Of a stretch of 64,000 bases of DNA, positions 1-8,037 are shown piece by piece. A program made the position numbers and the translations under genes. Position 1 is the stretch's first letter. The number at the start of each line of letters is the position of its first letter. The notes below the pieces were generated by a model. That model was not told where the DNA came from and ran no database searches. It worked only from the letters and a program-made list of their open reading frames with translations. Source of the DNA: Streptomyces sp. YIM 121038 (GTDB lineage Bacteria; Actinomycetota; Actinomycetes; Streptomycetales; Streptomycetaceae); NCBI RefSeq assembly GCF_006088715.1, contig NZ_CP030771.1:2356001-2420000 (forward strand). The letters run 5' to 3'.

Positions 1-614
1 AAGAGCCGCCCCGCCTCGGCGAGCGGCTCCGCGTTGCCGGGGCGGCCCGCGAGGACGGCGGTGTGCGCGAAGGCGGCCGCGGTGGCCGTCTCGGTGGGCT
101 CGGTGACGGTGAGCAGGGACGTGCCGGGGCCCGCCAGGGCCTCGATGCCCTCCTGCCGCTCCACGGCGTCGACGAGGACGGCCGTGTCGAAGCCCACGTC
201 GGCGCCGGTGCGCGCGCCCGCCCGGTCCCAGCGCCCGGCGACCCGGCGCGCCGCGGCGGCCACCGGCCTGCGGGCCAACAGGCCGTCACCGTCGACGACG
301 TGGTCGCGCACCTTCGCGGAGGCGAGCACCAGCGACACGGCGGCGGCGAGCCGCGCGCCCTCGCCGCGGGCGACCGACGCGGTGCGCATGCCGCGCAGCG
401 GGCAGGGGCCCGCGGTGCGCCGCCGACCGGTGGTGTGCTCGGCCTGAGCCTCCGTCAGGACCGAGATGATGAGCCCGTCGTAGTTGGTCACGACGCGTGC
501 GAACTGTCCGTGGTCACCGCGCAGCGCGAGGCAGAGCCCGCACAGATGCGCCATCCACTGGTTCTTGAGCCCGTCACCGAGGCGATGGGCACAGGGCCTG
601 ACTATTCCGAACAA
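1..614 (-). CDS. DUF5685 family protein, C-terminus cut by window edge
   Basis: I recognise this as a DUF5685-type protein common in Streptomyces; its function is unknown. The reading frame is open from a TTG at 614 to the window edge, so only about 204 N-terminal residues are visible. The protein starts MFGIVRPCAHRLGDGLK, then has a Cys-rich stretch (HLCGLCLALRGDHGQ), and a later Cys near PCPLRGMR. The TTG is preceded on the minus strand by a G-rich stretch (GGGGGT), a plausible ribosome binding site. It is divergent from the sepF-like gene. The start is uncertain because it is a rare codon, but it gives the start I remember for the family. Confidence 0.7.
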   Translation of the reverse strand, partial: MFGIVRPCAHRLGDGLKNQWMAHLCGLCLALRGDHGQFARVVTNYDGLIISVLTEAQAEHTTGRRRTAGPCPLRGMRTASVARGEGARLAAAVSLVLASAKVRDHVVDGDGLLARRPVAAAARRVAGRWDRAGARTGADVGFDTAVLVDAVERQEGIEALAGPGTSLLTVTEPTETATAAAFAHTAVLAGRPGNAEPLAEAGRL

Positions 615-1001
615 GACGATTACCCCCGTGTGCTCCCCCGTGCGCCGACGCGTCACATGCGTGGCCCACCGGCGGTCCCGTGCGTGGTCGAACGACTACT
701 GACGGTCCGTCAACGGCAGCTCGGCGCCGCGCCACGGACCCCCCGCGGGCATCGTAGCGACCGGCCCGTTCACCCGGACGCACCGCTCGTCACCCGGACG
801 CCGAGAGAAATCATATTTCACTCACAGTCAGCAGCCGGGAACGGCAATCCCCTTGAAGAACCACGCGTGTCGGCCCGTTGACTGTGCACCAGTACCGTCA
901 CGAAACCCCCGTGCGGCGTCTATCCCCTTGGCGCACCATCCGCATCATGGACGACGATAGGGGGGCGGAACACGAGCAGACCGCAGCGAGAGGAGGCGTC
1001 C
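615..1001. other. Divergent intergenic region
   Basis: This 387-bp gap lies between the divergent DUF5685 and sepF-like genes and must hold both promoters. It is less GC-rich around 805-850. I see no convincing pair of promoter hexamers, no repeat and no RNA gene. The only clear signal is a strong ribosome binding site (GAGGAGG) just before 1002. Confidence 0.5.
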
Positions 1002-1445
1002 ATGGGATCGGTGCGCAAGGCGAGTGCCTGGCTTGGCCTCGTCGACGACAACAACGACGAGCGTTACTACGACGGCTACGAAGACGACGGGGCCGATGGC
1101 CCCGAGTCCGACGCCTGGGTCACGGACCCGCGCGTGAAGGTGGCGTCGGACGCGGCCGAGGAGAAGGGCGCCAGGATCGGCACCGTCACGCCGGACAGCT
1201 TCCGCGACGCCCGGGGCATCGGCGAGCTCTTCCGTGACGGGGTTCCGGTCATCGTGAACCTCACGGCGATGGAGCCCGCCGACGCCAAGCGCGTGGTGGA
1301 CTTCGCCGCCGGGCTCATCTTCGGTCTGCGCGGGTCCATCGACCGGGTGGCGCACCGCGTCTTCCTGCTGACCCCGGCCCACACCGAGATCGTCAACGGC
1401 GAGGGCCCCGGCCGCCGCGCCGACGGCTTCTTCAACCAGAGCTGA
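1002..1445 (+). CDS. SepF-like cell-division protein
   Basis: SepF-family protein of 147 aa. SepF proteins help tether and bundle FtsZ at the membrane. The N-terminus could form a short amphipathic helix ([13 protein letters not shown]), followed by an acidic D/E-rich linker at residues 15-40. The conserved SepF core occupies about 55-140, with the motifs [20 protein letters not shown] and [20 protein letters not shown]. An excellent ribosome binding site (GAGGAGG) precedes the ATG. It stands alone, away from ftsZ, so it is probably one of the extra sepF paralogues that Streptomyces carry rather than the one next to ftsZ. That paralogue assignment is from memory. Confidence 0.85.
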   Translation: MGSVRKASAWLGLVDDNNDERYYDGYEDDGADGPESDAWVTDPRVKVASDAAEEKGARIGTVTPDSFRDARGIGELFRDGVPVIVNLTAMEPADAKRVVDFAAGLIFGLRGSIDRVAHRVFLLTPAHTEIVNGEGPGRRADGFFNQS

Positions 1446-1454
1446 GGCGGGGCC

Positions 1455-2633
1455 TCACCGGAAGGCGTCGATTCCGGTGAGCGCCTTGCCCAGCACCAGC
1501 TGGTGCATCTCGACGGTGCCCTCGTAGGTGAGCACCGACTCGAGGTTCGTCGCGTGCCGCATCACGGGGTACTCCAGGGAGATCCCGTTGGCGCCGAGGA
1601 TCGTGCGCGCGGTGCGGCAGATCTCGATCGCCTCCCGTACGTTGTTGAGCTTGCCGAAGCTGACCTGCTCGGGCCGGAGGGTCCCGGCGTCCATGCGCCG
1701 CCCGAGGTGGTGCGCGAGCAGGATCCCCTTGTGCAGTTCGACCGCCATGTCGGCGAGCTTGGCCTGGGTGAGCTGGAAGCCGCCGATGGGCCTGCCGAAC
1801 TGCTCCCGGGTCCTGGCGTACTCCACGGCGGCCTCGAAGCTGGCGCGGGCCGCGCCCATCGCGCCCCAGGTGATGCCGTAGCGCGCGTGCGTGAGACAGC
1901 TCAGCGGGCCCTTGAGCCCGGTGACGCCGGGCAGCACCGCGTCGGCGGGCAGCCGCACCTCGTCCAGGACCAGCTCACTGGTGACGCTGGCGCGCAGCGA
2001 CCACTTGTGCTTGATCTCGGGGGCGGAGAAGCCCGGGGCGTCGGTGGGCACCGCGAAGCCGCGGATCCCGTCGTCCGTCTGCGCCCACACCACGGCCACG
2101 CCCGCGACCGAGCCGTTGGTGATCCACATCTTGCGCCCGGTGAGCACCCAGTCGGTGCCGTCCTTCTTCGCGTACGTGCGCATGGAGCCCGGGTCGGAGC
2201 CGTGGTCGGGCTCGGTGAGCCCGAAGCAGCCGATGACCTCGCCCGCGGCCATGCCCGGCAGCCAGCGCTGCTTCTGCTCCTCGGAGCCGAACCTCCAGAT
2301 CGCGTACATGGCGAGCGAGCCCTGCACCGAGACGAGCGAGCGGATGCCGGAGTCGGCCGCCTCCAGCTCCAGACAGGCGAGCCCGTACTGCACGGCGCTG
2401 GCACCCGCGCAGCCGTAGCCCGTGAGCGACATGCCGAGCGCCCCGATCGAGCCGAGCTCGCGGGCGAGTTCCCGCACCTGGGGCAGTTCGCCGGTCTCGT
2501 ACCACTCGGCGATGTGCGGGAGCACGCGGTCGGCCGCCCAGGACCGGACGGTGTCGCGGACGGCTAGGTCCTCCGGTGCGAGGAGGTCGTCGACGCCGAG
2601 CGGGTCGGCGGGGTCGAAGGGCGGGAACGGCAT
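1455..2633 (-). CDS. Glutaryl-CoA dehydrogenase-like acyl-CoA dehydrogenase
   Basis: Flavin-dependent acyl-CoA dehydrogenase, 392 aa, the usual family length. It would oxidise a CoA thioester and pass electrons to ETF. The C-terminal part (MRHATNLESVLTYEGTVEMH) closely resembles human glutaryl-CoA dehydrogenase, with the catalytic base at about E371. R98 in GIRSLVSVQ matches the substrate-carboxylate arginine of that enzyme. The FAD/substrate region CFGLTEPDHGSDPGSM is intact. If the resemblance holds, it acts in lysine/tryptophan catabolism by converting glutaryl-CoA to crotonyl-CoA. A GGAGG site precedes the ATG. The gene is monocistronic by spacing. Confidence 0.85.
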   Translation of the reverse strand: MPFPPFDPADPLGVDDLLAPEDLAVRDTVRSWAADRVLPHIAEWYETGELPQVRELARELGSIGALGMSLTGYGCAGASAVQYGLACLELEAADSGIRSLVSVQGSLAMYAIWRFGSEEQKQRWLPGMAAGEVIGCFGLTEPDHGSDPGSMRTYAKKDGTDWVLTGRKMWITNGSVAGVAVVWAQTDDGIRGFAVPTDAPGFSAPEIKHKWSLRASVTSELVLDEVRLPADAVLPGVTGLKGPLSCLTHARYGITWGAMGAARASFEAAVEYARTREQFGRPIGGFQLTQAKLADMAVELHKGILLAHHLGRRMDAGTLRPEQVSFGKLNNVREAIEICRTARTILGANGISLEYPVMRHATNLESVLTYEGTVEMHQLVLGKALTGIDAFR

Positions 2634-2702
2634 GGTGGCCTCCAGCGGGACTTAACTAGCACTGGTAGCCAGACGCTACGCGTCCAGGGTGGCCCGCGGC
2701 CA

Positions 2703-2750
2703 GCCCCTCCGGCGATTGAGGAGCGGGGGCCTGGGGGCGGAGCCCCCGGG
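2703..2750. repeat. Streptomyces dispersed intergenic repeat, type A
   Basis: The stretch contains CCTCCGGCGATTGAGGAG followed by a hairpin GGGGGC-GGA-GCCCCC. A related copy (CGTCCGGCGCTTGAGGACG) lies at 4597-4660. I remember this pattern as a very frequent intergenic element in Streptomyces genomes. It sits just downstream of the exporter gene (minus strand), where its hairpin could end transcription. Confidence 0.6.
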
Positions 2751-2794
2751 AGTCGGGAAGGGACGGGCTCGGGGACTCCCGGTGGGGACAGCGG

Positions 2795-4405
2795 TCAGCG
2801 GACCGAGTCGGCGGGGACGGCCGGGGTGTCGCGCGGGGTGGGTATGCCCGGAGCGGTGGGGGCACCACAGTCCATGCGGCGCGGCAGCCGCAGGGCCGCG
2901 AGCGCGCCGAGCAGCAGCAGTCCCGCGCTGACCAGGAGGGTCACGTGCAGGCCGTGGACGAAGGAGTTCCGCGCGGCGGACCGCAGGGCCTCGCCCTGTC
3001 CCCCGCCGAGCCGGTCGGCGACCTCGTAGGCCTCGCCGAGGGAGTGCCCGGCCGCCGCGCTGTCGGCCGCGGGGACGCCCCGCACGGAGGAGAGGCCGGG
3101 CGCGTACGCCGCGTTCATGACGCTGCCGAGCAGGGCGATGCCGATGCCCGCGCCCAGCTGGTAGGAGGTCTCGCCGATGGCCGCGGCACCGCCGGCCTGG
3201 GTCTGCGGGGCCTCGCTGAGCATGGACTCGTACGCCCCGAAGAGCGTGGTCTCCAGGCCGAAGCCGAGCAGCACGAAGCCGGTGAGCAGCAGCGGGGCGT
3301 TGTCGTCGCCGCCCATGCCGGTCAGCGCGACCACGGCGAGCGCGGTGAGGCCGAAGCCGCAGGCGACCATGCGACGCGGTCCGAAGCGCTGGAGCAGCCG
3401 GGAGCCCGCGAGGCCCGCGGCCATGGCGGCGATGGTGAGCGGGAGGAGCCGGAGGCCGGTCTCCAGCGGGGACAGGCCGAGCACCAGTTGCAGGTACTGG
3501 GCGGCGATCAGCTCCAGGCCGACGAGGGCGAGCATCGCGAGCACGATGCAGCCGACGGACGTGCTGAACGCGGGCCGCGTGAACATCGCCAGGTCGACGA
3601 GCGGATGCGTGCGCCGCCGCTGTCTGCGGACGAAGGCGACGAGCAGCCCGCCGCCGACGGCGAGGGCGAGCAGCGTCGTCGAGCCGAGCGGCGACTCGCC
3701 GCCGCCGAGCCGCTTGACGCCGAGGACGAGGCAGAAGAGGCCGCCCGCCGCCATCAGCGCGCCGACGACGTCCCACGGTCCGTCGCGCTCGCCGGTGGAC
3801 TCCGGCAGCAGCCAGCGGCCGACGGGCAGGCTGACGAGCATCAGCGGGATGTTGATGAGGAAGACCGAGCCCCACCAGAAGTGTTCGAGCAGGAAGCCGC
3901 CGAGCAGGGGCCCGACGGCCGCGCCCACGGCGGCCACCGCGCTCCAGATGCCGATGGCCAGCGCCCGCTCGCGCCGGTCGGGGAAGACCTGGCGCAGGAT
4001 CGACAGCGTCGCGGGCATGATCATGGCGCCGCCGACGCCGAGCAGCGCGCGGGCGATGATGAGCACCTGCGCGGTGTCCGCGAGGGCCGCGACCGCCGAG
4101 GCCACGCCGAACAGGCCGTAGCCGAGCAGCAGCACGCGTCTGCGCCCGACGCGGTCGCCGAGCGTGCCGAACAGGATGAGCAGCGAGGCGCAGACCAGCG
4201 GATAGATGTCCACGATCCACAGCAGCTCGATCGCGCCGGGCGTGAGGTCCTCGGTGACGGCGGGCACGGCGACGTGCAGGACGGTGGCGTCGACGGCGAC
4301 GAGCAGCAGGCTGACGCAGAGGACGACGAGCACGACCCAGCGGTTGGCGCCCGCGCCGGGGGGCCGACGGCCGGATGGAGCGGCGGCCGTGGTCGTCCCG
4401 GACAT
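2795..4405 (-). CDS. DHA2-family MFS drug exporter
   Basis: Major facilitator of 536 aa with about 14 hydrophobic segments, the layout of the DHA2 (QacA/EmrB) drug:proton antiporter family. Helix 1 contains SLLLVAVDATVLHVAVPAV, and the A-like loop FGTLGDRVGRRRVLLLGYG follows. The antiporter-type motif ALLGVGGAMIMPATLSIL is also present. ATG at 4405 was chosen because GGGAGG sits 8 nt upstream and the signature first helix starts soon after; the frame stays open well upstream. The substrate cannot be told. No regulator gene lies next to it. Confidence 0.85.
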   Translation of the reverse strand: MSGTTTAAAPSGRRPPGAGANRWVVLVVLCVSLLLVAVDATVLHVAVPAVTEDLTPGAIELLWIVDIYPLVCASLLILFGTLGDRVGRRRVLLLGYGLFGVASAVAALADTAQVLIIARALLGVGGAMIMPATLSILRQVFPDRRERALAIGIWSAVAAVGAAVGPLLGGFLLEHFWWGSVFLINIPLMLVSLPVGRWLLPESTGERDGPWDVVGALMAAGGLFCLVLGVKRLGGGESPLGSTTLLALAVGGGLLVAFVRRQRRRTHPLVDLAMFTRPAFSTSVGCIVLAMLALVGLELIAAQYLQLVLGLSPLETGLRLLPLTIAAMAAGLAGSRLLQRFGPRRMVACGFGLTALAVVALTGMGGDDNAPLLLTGFVLLGFGLETTLFGAYESMLSEAPQTQAGGAAAIGETSYQLGAGIGIALLGSVMNAAYAPGLSSVRGVPAADSAAAGHSLGEAYEVADRLGGGQGEALRSAARNSFVHGLHVTLLVSAGLLLLGALAALRLPRRMDCGAPTAPGIPTPRDTPAVPADSVR

Positions 4406-4596
4406 GTGCGTACCTCCCAGTGATACCTCGCGAAATGCGGCCCAGCGGGATCCCGTGGGACCCGACGGGATCAGGTCGTCCGGCTGTGGCGGCTGTGAAC
4501 AGCGAGTGGCCGTCAGCGTACGCGAGTCCCGCGGCGCCGCGCGTGGCGGACCTCTCACGGTTGCCCCGAGAGCCTGTGGCATACGCCACAGCGAAA

Positions 4597-4660
4597 AGCC
4601 CGTCCGGCGCTTGAGGACGAGGCGCGAAGCGCCAACAAGGGGGAAAGGGGCGCAGCCCCA
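4597..4660. repeat. Streptomyces dispersed intergenic repeat, type A
   Basis: Second copy of the type A element (CGTCCGGCGCTTGAGGACG, then GGCGC-GAA-GCGCC and GGGGCGCAGCCCC hairpins). It lies in the divergent region between the exporter and the GT-C-like gene. A separate small hairpin, CTGTGGC-ATAC-GCCACAG, precedes it at about 4574-4591. Confidence 0.6.
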
Positions 4661-4710
4661 TGCGCACGGGACACCCAGGAGGCGGCGGGGAAGGACAAGA
4701 GGGGGACGGG

Positions 4711-4716
4711 GATAAT
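4711..4716 (+). promoter_or_regulatory. -10 hexamer of a likely leaderless promoter
   Basis: GATAAT ends 7 nt before the GTG at 4724, and no purine-rich ribosome binding site lies between. Transcription would start at about the start codon. No clear -35 is visible. Confidence 0.45.
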
Positions 4717-4723
4717 CGCCCGG

Positions 4724-5869
4724 GTGACCGATCTTGAAAAGCCCCCCGCGGGGAAGGCCACCGAAAGGCGCCGCGCGGCAGTGACCGCACTGCTCGTGTA
4801 CGCGGGGGTACGCGCTCTGGGACTCGCGGCCCTGGCCGCGTGGTCCGCGGGGACCGGCAAGAGCCCGCACACGCTGCTCTCCGCCCGCTGGGACTCCCTC
4901 TGGTACGTGCGCGTGGCCGAGCACGGCTACGGCTGGGAGGTGACCCTGCCGGACGGCAGCGTCCACTCCAACCTCGCGTTCTTCCCGCTGCTCCCCTGGC
5001 TGGAGCGGCTGGTGGCGGCGGTCGGCCCACTGAGTCACGCGGACGCGGGCCTGCTGGTGAGCGCGGTCGCCTCGCTGTGCGCGGCGGGCGGCGTCTTCGC
5101 CGTCGCGGACCGTCTGTACGGGCGCCGGGCGGGCGTGTGCGCGGTGGCGCTGTGGGCGGTGCTGCCCGTCGGCATCGTGCAGTCCATGGCGTACAGCGAG
5201 TCGCTGTTCACGGCGCTCGCCGCCTGGTCGCTGTACGCGGTACTCACGGGACGCTGGGTGACGGCGGGGCTCCTCGCCTCCCTCGCGGGCCTGACCCGGC
5301 CGGTGGGCGGGGCCGTGGTCCTCGCGCTGTGGGCGGCGGCGGTCCTGGAGGTGCGCCGCCGGGGCCGCGTCGACGCGCGCGTCGCGCTCGGCGCGCTGCT
5401 CGCCCCGCTCGGGGCGGCCGCCTACGTCCTGTGGGTCGGGCACCGCACGGGCGGCGGCCTCCTCGGCTACCTCGACGTGCAGGAGGGCTGGGGCAACGGC
5501 TTCGACGGCGGCTACGCCTTCGCGCGGTTCGTCGGCGCCAAGTTCACCTCCGTGCCGGGCGCGCTCGCCGGGCTCGGCCTGATCGTCGGCGTCGCGCTGC
5601 TGATCCGGCTGTACGTCGCCGGGGTGCGGCAGCGCCAGCCGCTGCCGCTGCTCGTCTACAGCGGGGTCGTCCTGGTGCTCGCCCTGTGCGCCGCGGGCTA
5701 CTTCGGCTCCAAACCACGCCTGCTGATGCCCGCCTTCCCCCTGCTCCTGCCCCTCGCGGTGGCGCTCGCGCGGCTGCGGACGTCGAGATCGGTGCTGGTC
5801 ATCAGTGGTGTGGCCGTGGCCGGCGCGGTGTACGGGGCGTTCTGGCTGAACGGCTCGGGGCCACCCTGA
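4724..5869 (+). CDS. GT-C-like integral membrane protein (mannosyltransferase-type)
   Basis: Polytopic membrane protein of 381 aa with about 9-10 hydrophobic helices. The N-terminal SARWDSLWYVRVAEHGYGW and the following SNLAFFPLLPWLERL resemble the luminal loop of PIG-V-type and other GT-C mannosyltransferases, which transfer sugar from polyprenyl-phosphate donors on the outer face of the membrane. The third helix region AYSESLFTALAAWSLYA also fits that family. Activity is inferred from family resemblance only. The GTG start is set by a -10 hexamer 7 nt upstream, suggesting a leaderless mRNA. It stands alone between the divergent exporter and the PAP2 gene. Confidence 0.65.
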   Translation: MTDLEKPPAGKATERRRAAVTALLVYAGVRALGLAALAAWSAGTGKSPHTLLSARWDSLWYVRVAEHGYGWEVTLPDGSVHSNLAFFPLLPWLERLVAAVGPLSHADAGLLVSAVASLCAAGGVFAVADRLYGRRAGVCAVALWAVLPVGIVQSMAYSESLFTALAAWSLYAVLTGRWVTAGLLASLAGLTRPVGGAVVLALWAAAVLEVRRRGRVDARVALGALLAPLGAAAYVLWVGHRTGGGLLGYLDVQEGWGNGFDGGYAFARFVGAKFTSVPGALAGLGLIVGVALLIRLYVAGVRQRQPLPLLVYSGVVLVLALCAAGYFGSKPRLLMPAFPLLLPLAVALARLRTSRSVLVISGVAVAGAVYGAFWLNGSGPP

Positions 5870-6144
5870 TCCCGCCAAGATCATTTATCGAGGGACCGCC
5901 CTCCGAGCCGCCCCTTGATCCACCCGGCGCGCATCCGGTGAGCACCCGGAGAATTCCGCACCAGATCCCGGTGAACGAATTCATAAGTGCCCTAAAACCC
6001 GGGGAGCGACGATCAACGAATTGGGTATAACGACCCCGATTGAAAAAGCATTCCGGCGGGAATACGCCGGGGCCTGAGAGCAATGCCACATCACATCGTC
6101 ATCACAACCCCACCGATTCGACCGGGAACGGCGCTCACTCGCTG

Positions 6145-6150
6145 TAACGT
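6145..6150 (+). promoter_or_regulatory. -10 hexamer of a likely leaderless promoter
   Basis: TGTAACGT contains a TANNNT hexamer (TAACGT) with an upstream TG. It ends 7 nt before the GTG at 6158. This favours the GTG over the in-frame ATG at 6083. Confidence 0.4.
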
Positions 6151-6157
6151 CGATTGG

Positions 6158-7186
6158 GTGCGTACCGAACGAAACCTGACCCGTCTGGACCGGCTCTTCG
6201 CCCGTCTTGACCGTGAGCCGGAACGGCCGGTTCACCTCGATGTGCCGAGGATGAGCCGGCACAGAGTCGTGCTCTTCAGCGCGACCCTGGCGTTCTACCT
6301 CGCCATCGTGGTCGCCGTCCTGGTCACCTCCTGGCTCGTGCGGTTCGACTGGCAGGTCATGTTCTTCCGGCCCTACCAGCAGTGGCCCGAGATCCACGGC
6401 TTCCTCGACTACTGGGTCGTGCTCGGCCAGCGCGGCCCCACCGCCGTGATGGTCGCGGCCTGGCTGGGCTGGCGCTCCTGGCGGCAGCACACGCTCCGCC
6501 CGCTCCTGATGTTCGGTACGGCCCTGCTGCTGCTCAACGCCACGGTGGGCGCCGCCAAGATCGGCATGGGCCGCCTCGGCCCGCACTACGCCACCGTGAT
6601 CGGCTCGAACGAGATGGGGCAGGGCGGCGATATATTCCCTTCGGGCCACACCGCCAACGCCGTCGTGACCTGGGGAATCCTCGCCTATCTGGCCTCGACC
6701 CCGGTGACCCGCCGCTATCTGTCGGCGCTGTCCGCCGTGGTCTCCCTGAGCGTCGGCCTCACCACCGTCTACCTGGGTACGCACTGGCTGAGCGACGTCT
6801 TCCTCGGCTGGGCCGCGGGCCTGCTCATCCTGCTCGCGCTGCCCTGGTTCGAGCCGCTCGTCGCCCGGGTCGAGCCGTTCGCGCTCGGCCTCTGGCACCG
6901 CTTCCGGGCCCGGCCCCCGGTCGCCGTCGTGCCCGCCCCCGCGCTCGTGCCGCAGCGGTCCGCGGGGGGCGCGGCCCCGGCCCCGGCCTCCGGCAAGGGC
7001 TCCGGCGAGCAGCCGCCGGTGCGCGAGCCCGTCGCCGCGGGCCGGAGCCGCACCCCGGCCTATCTCGCCCCCGGCCCGCACACGGCCCGCTGCGAGCGCA
7101 CCCCGGTGACCCCCGCGGGTCCCCGCCGCCCGCCGCACGCGGACCGGGTGCGCGGCGCGTCGGCCCGGCCCGTCACCGGCGCCTGA
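6158..7186 (+). CDS. PAP2-family membrane phosphatase
   Basis: Phosphatidic-acid-phosphatase (PAP2) superfamily protein of 342 aa from the GTG. It would dephosphorylate a lipid phosphate or polyprenyl pyrophosphate at the membrane. The three PAP2 motifs are present: KIGMGRLGP, then PSGHTAN, then a third ending in VYLGTHWLSDVFLG with its catalytic His. About six helices precede a roughly 95-residue Pro/Ala/Arg-rich C-terminal tail that looks disordered. An in-frame ATG at 6083 would add 25 residues; GTG 6158 was preferred because a TAACGT hexamer sits 7 nt upstream. A strong hairpin terminator follows. Confidence 0.8.
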   Translation: MRTERNLTRLDRLFARLDREPERPVHLDVPRMSRHRVVLFSATLAFYLAIVVAVLVTSWLVRFDWQVMFFRPYQQWPEIHGFLDYWVVLGQRGPTAVMVAAWLGWRSWRQHTLRPLLMFGTALLLLNATVGAAKIGMGRLGPHYATVIGSNEMGQGGDIFPSGHTANAVVTWGILAYLASTPVTRRYLSALSAVVSLSVGLTTVYLGTHWLSDVFLGWAAGLLILLALPWFEPLVARVEPFALGLWHRFRARPPVAVVPAPALVPQRSAGGAAPAPASGKGSGEQPPVREPVAAGRSRTPAYLAPGPHTARCERTPVTPAGPRRPPHADRVRGASARPVTGA

Positions 7187-7232
7187 CCCACCCCTGACCG
7201 CGGGACCGGTACGCACGACTGACTCCCGCACC

Positions 7233-7271
7233 GCGAAGGCCCCGGCTCCGCCAAGGAGCCGGGGCCTTCGT
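7233..7271. terminator. Bidirectional hairpin terminator
   Basis: A perfect 15-bp stem (7235-7249 with 7255-7269) around a 5-nt loop, with the stem GAAGGCCCCGGCTCC. It lies between the convergent PAP2 and I78 genes and can serve both. There is no long T-run, as is usual in Streptomyces. Confidence 0.85.
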
Positions 7272-7285
7272 GCGGGACGCCGGGC

Positions 7286-7510
7286 TCAGCCCTTCCAGCA
7301 GCGCTTCACCCGGCCGCCCTCGACCTCGAAGTTGAGCCGCCCCGCGAGGTACTCCATGGTGATGAACGTGCCCGGCGGCAGCGACCTGACGGTGGACCAC
7401 CCGCGGGCGCGCGCCCGGCTCTCCGCTTCGGCGGCGTCGAGGCCGACATAGGAGTCCGGGGTGTCCTGGGGCTCGGCGGGCGGGGTCGGGATGGGTGCCA
7501 TACCGGCCAC
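7286..7510 (-). CDS. I78-family peptidase inhibitor
   Basis: Small protein of 74 aa matching the I78 inhibitor family. The core YVGLDAAEAESRARARGW, the strand TVRSLPPGTFITMEYL and the final RLNFEVEGGRVKRCW are typical. Family members block serine peptidases such as subtilisins. No signal peptide is visible, so a cytoplasmic role is likely, and the target is unknown. The GTG at 7510 is followed by an in-frame ATG at 7501, and neither has a strong ribosome binding site. It converges on the PAP2 gene. Confidence 0.75.
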   Translation of the reverse strand: MAGMAPIPTPPAEPQDTPDSYVGLDAAEAESRARARGWSTVRSLPPGTFITMEYLAGRLNFEVEGGRVKRCWKG

Positions 7511-8037
7511 GTTAGGCGGCCGATTCCCGCGGGGGAAGGCCGGAGCGCGGCACCATGCGTCACGGATCCCCCTCCGGTCACGCTTTTGTCACAGGATCAC
7601 GACGCGCGTTTCGCCCTAACTCCGTCACACGTACGAGCGGTTCCGTCCCCGGTGAGGCGGAATTCCGGCCGAACTCCGAAGCTCTCGCACCCCTCTTGAG
7701 GCACCGTCGGAAAAGCCCGCCCGGCCCCGTCCGAGGAGCGTTTGGAACCTCGCGCGAATACTTTCCGAAACCCTCTGCAGATCCTTCGCATTCCGGATTA
7801 CCGGGCGCCGCGCGGACGGTGACGGAGTGCGGGGAATTCATGATTCCTCTCCCGCTCCCCGCGCGTCCCGCGCCCGCTCACCGCCCCTTCCCCGCGCACT
7901 CCCCGCCCCCCGCGCTCCCGCGAGCCGGAGCGCGCCCCGGCGCCGGAGTGCCGTACGCCCTCTGTCGGAGTCGGGGGCACACGAGCATCATGGCCTGTGC
8001 TTCGGGCAGCCCAGGACGCGACAGCGAAGGGGCAAGC
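7511..8037. other. Divergent intergenic region upstream of the oxidase gene
   Basis: This 527-bp gap has lower GC at 7560-7850 than its surroundings. The frame upstream of the oxidase start is open but reads as low-complexity Pro/Arg/Ala. I see no conserved protein, RNA gene or repeat. GAAGGGG just before 8038 is the ribosome binding site of the oxidase. Confidence 0.45.

Noticed and set aside
63..881. Plus-strand open frame opposite the first gene
   Set aside because: Low-complexity Arg/Ala/Gly; the minus strand reads as a DUF5685 protein.
2945..4423. Long plus-strand open frame opposite the MFS exporter
   Set aside because: Composition is Arg/Glu/Ala/Gln low complexity. The minus-strand frame encodes a complete DHA2 transporter.
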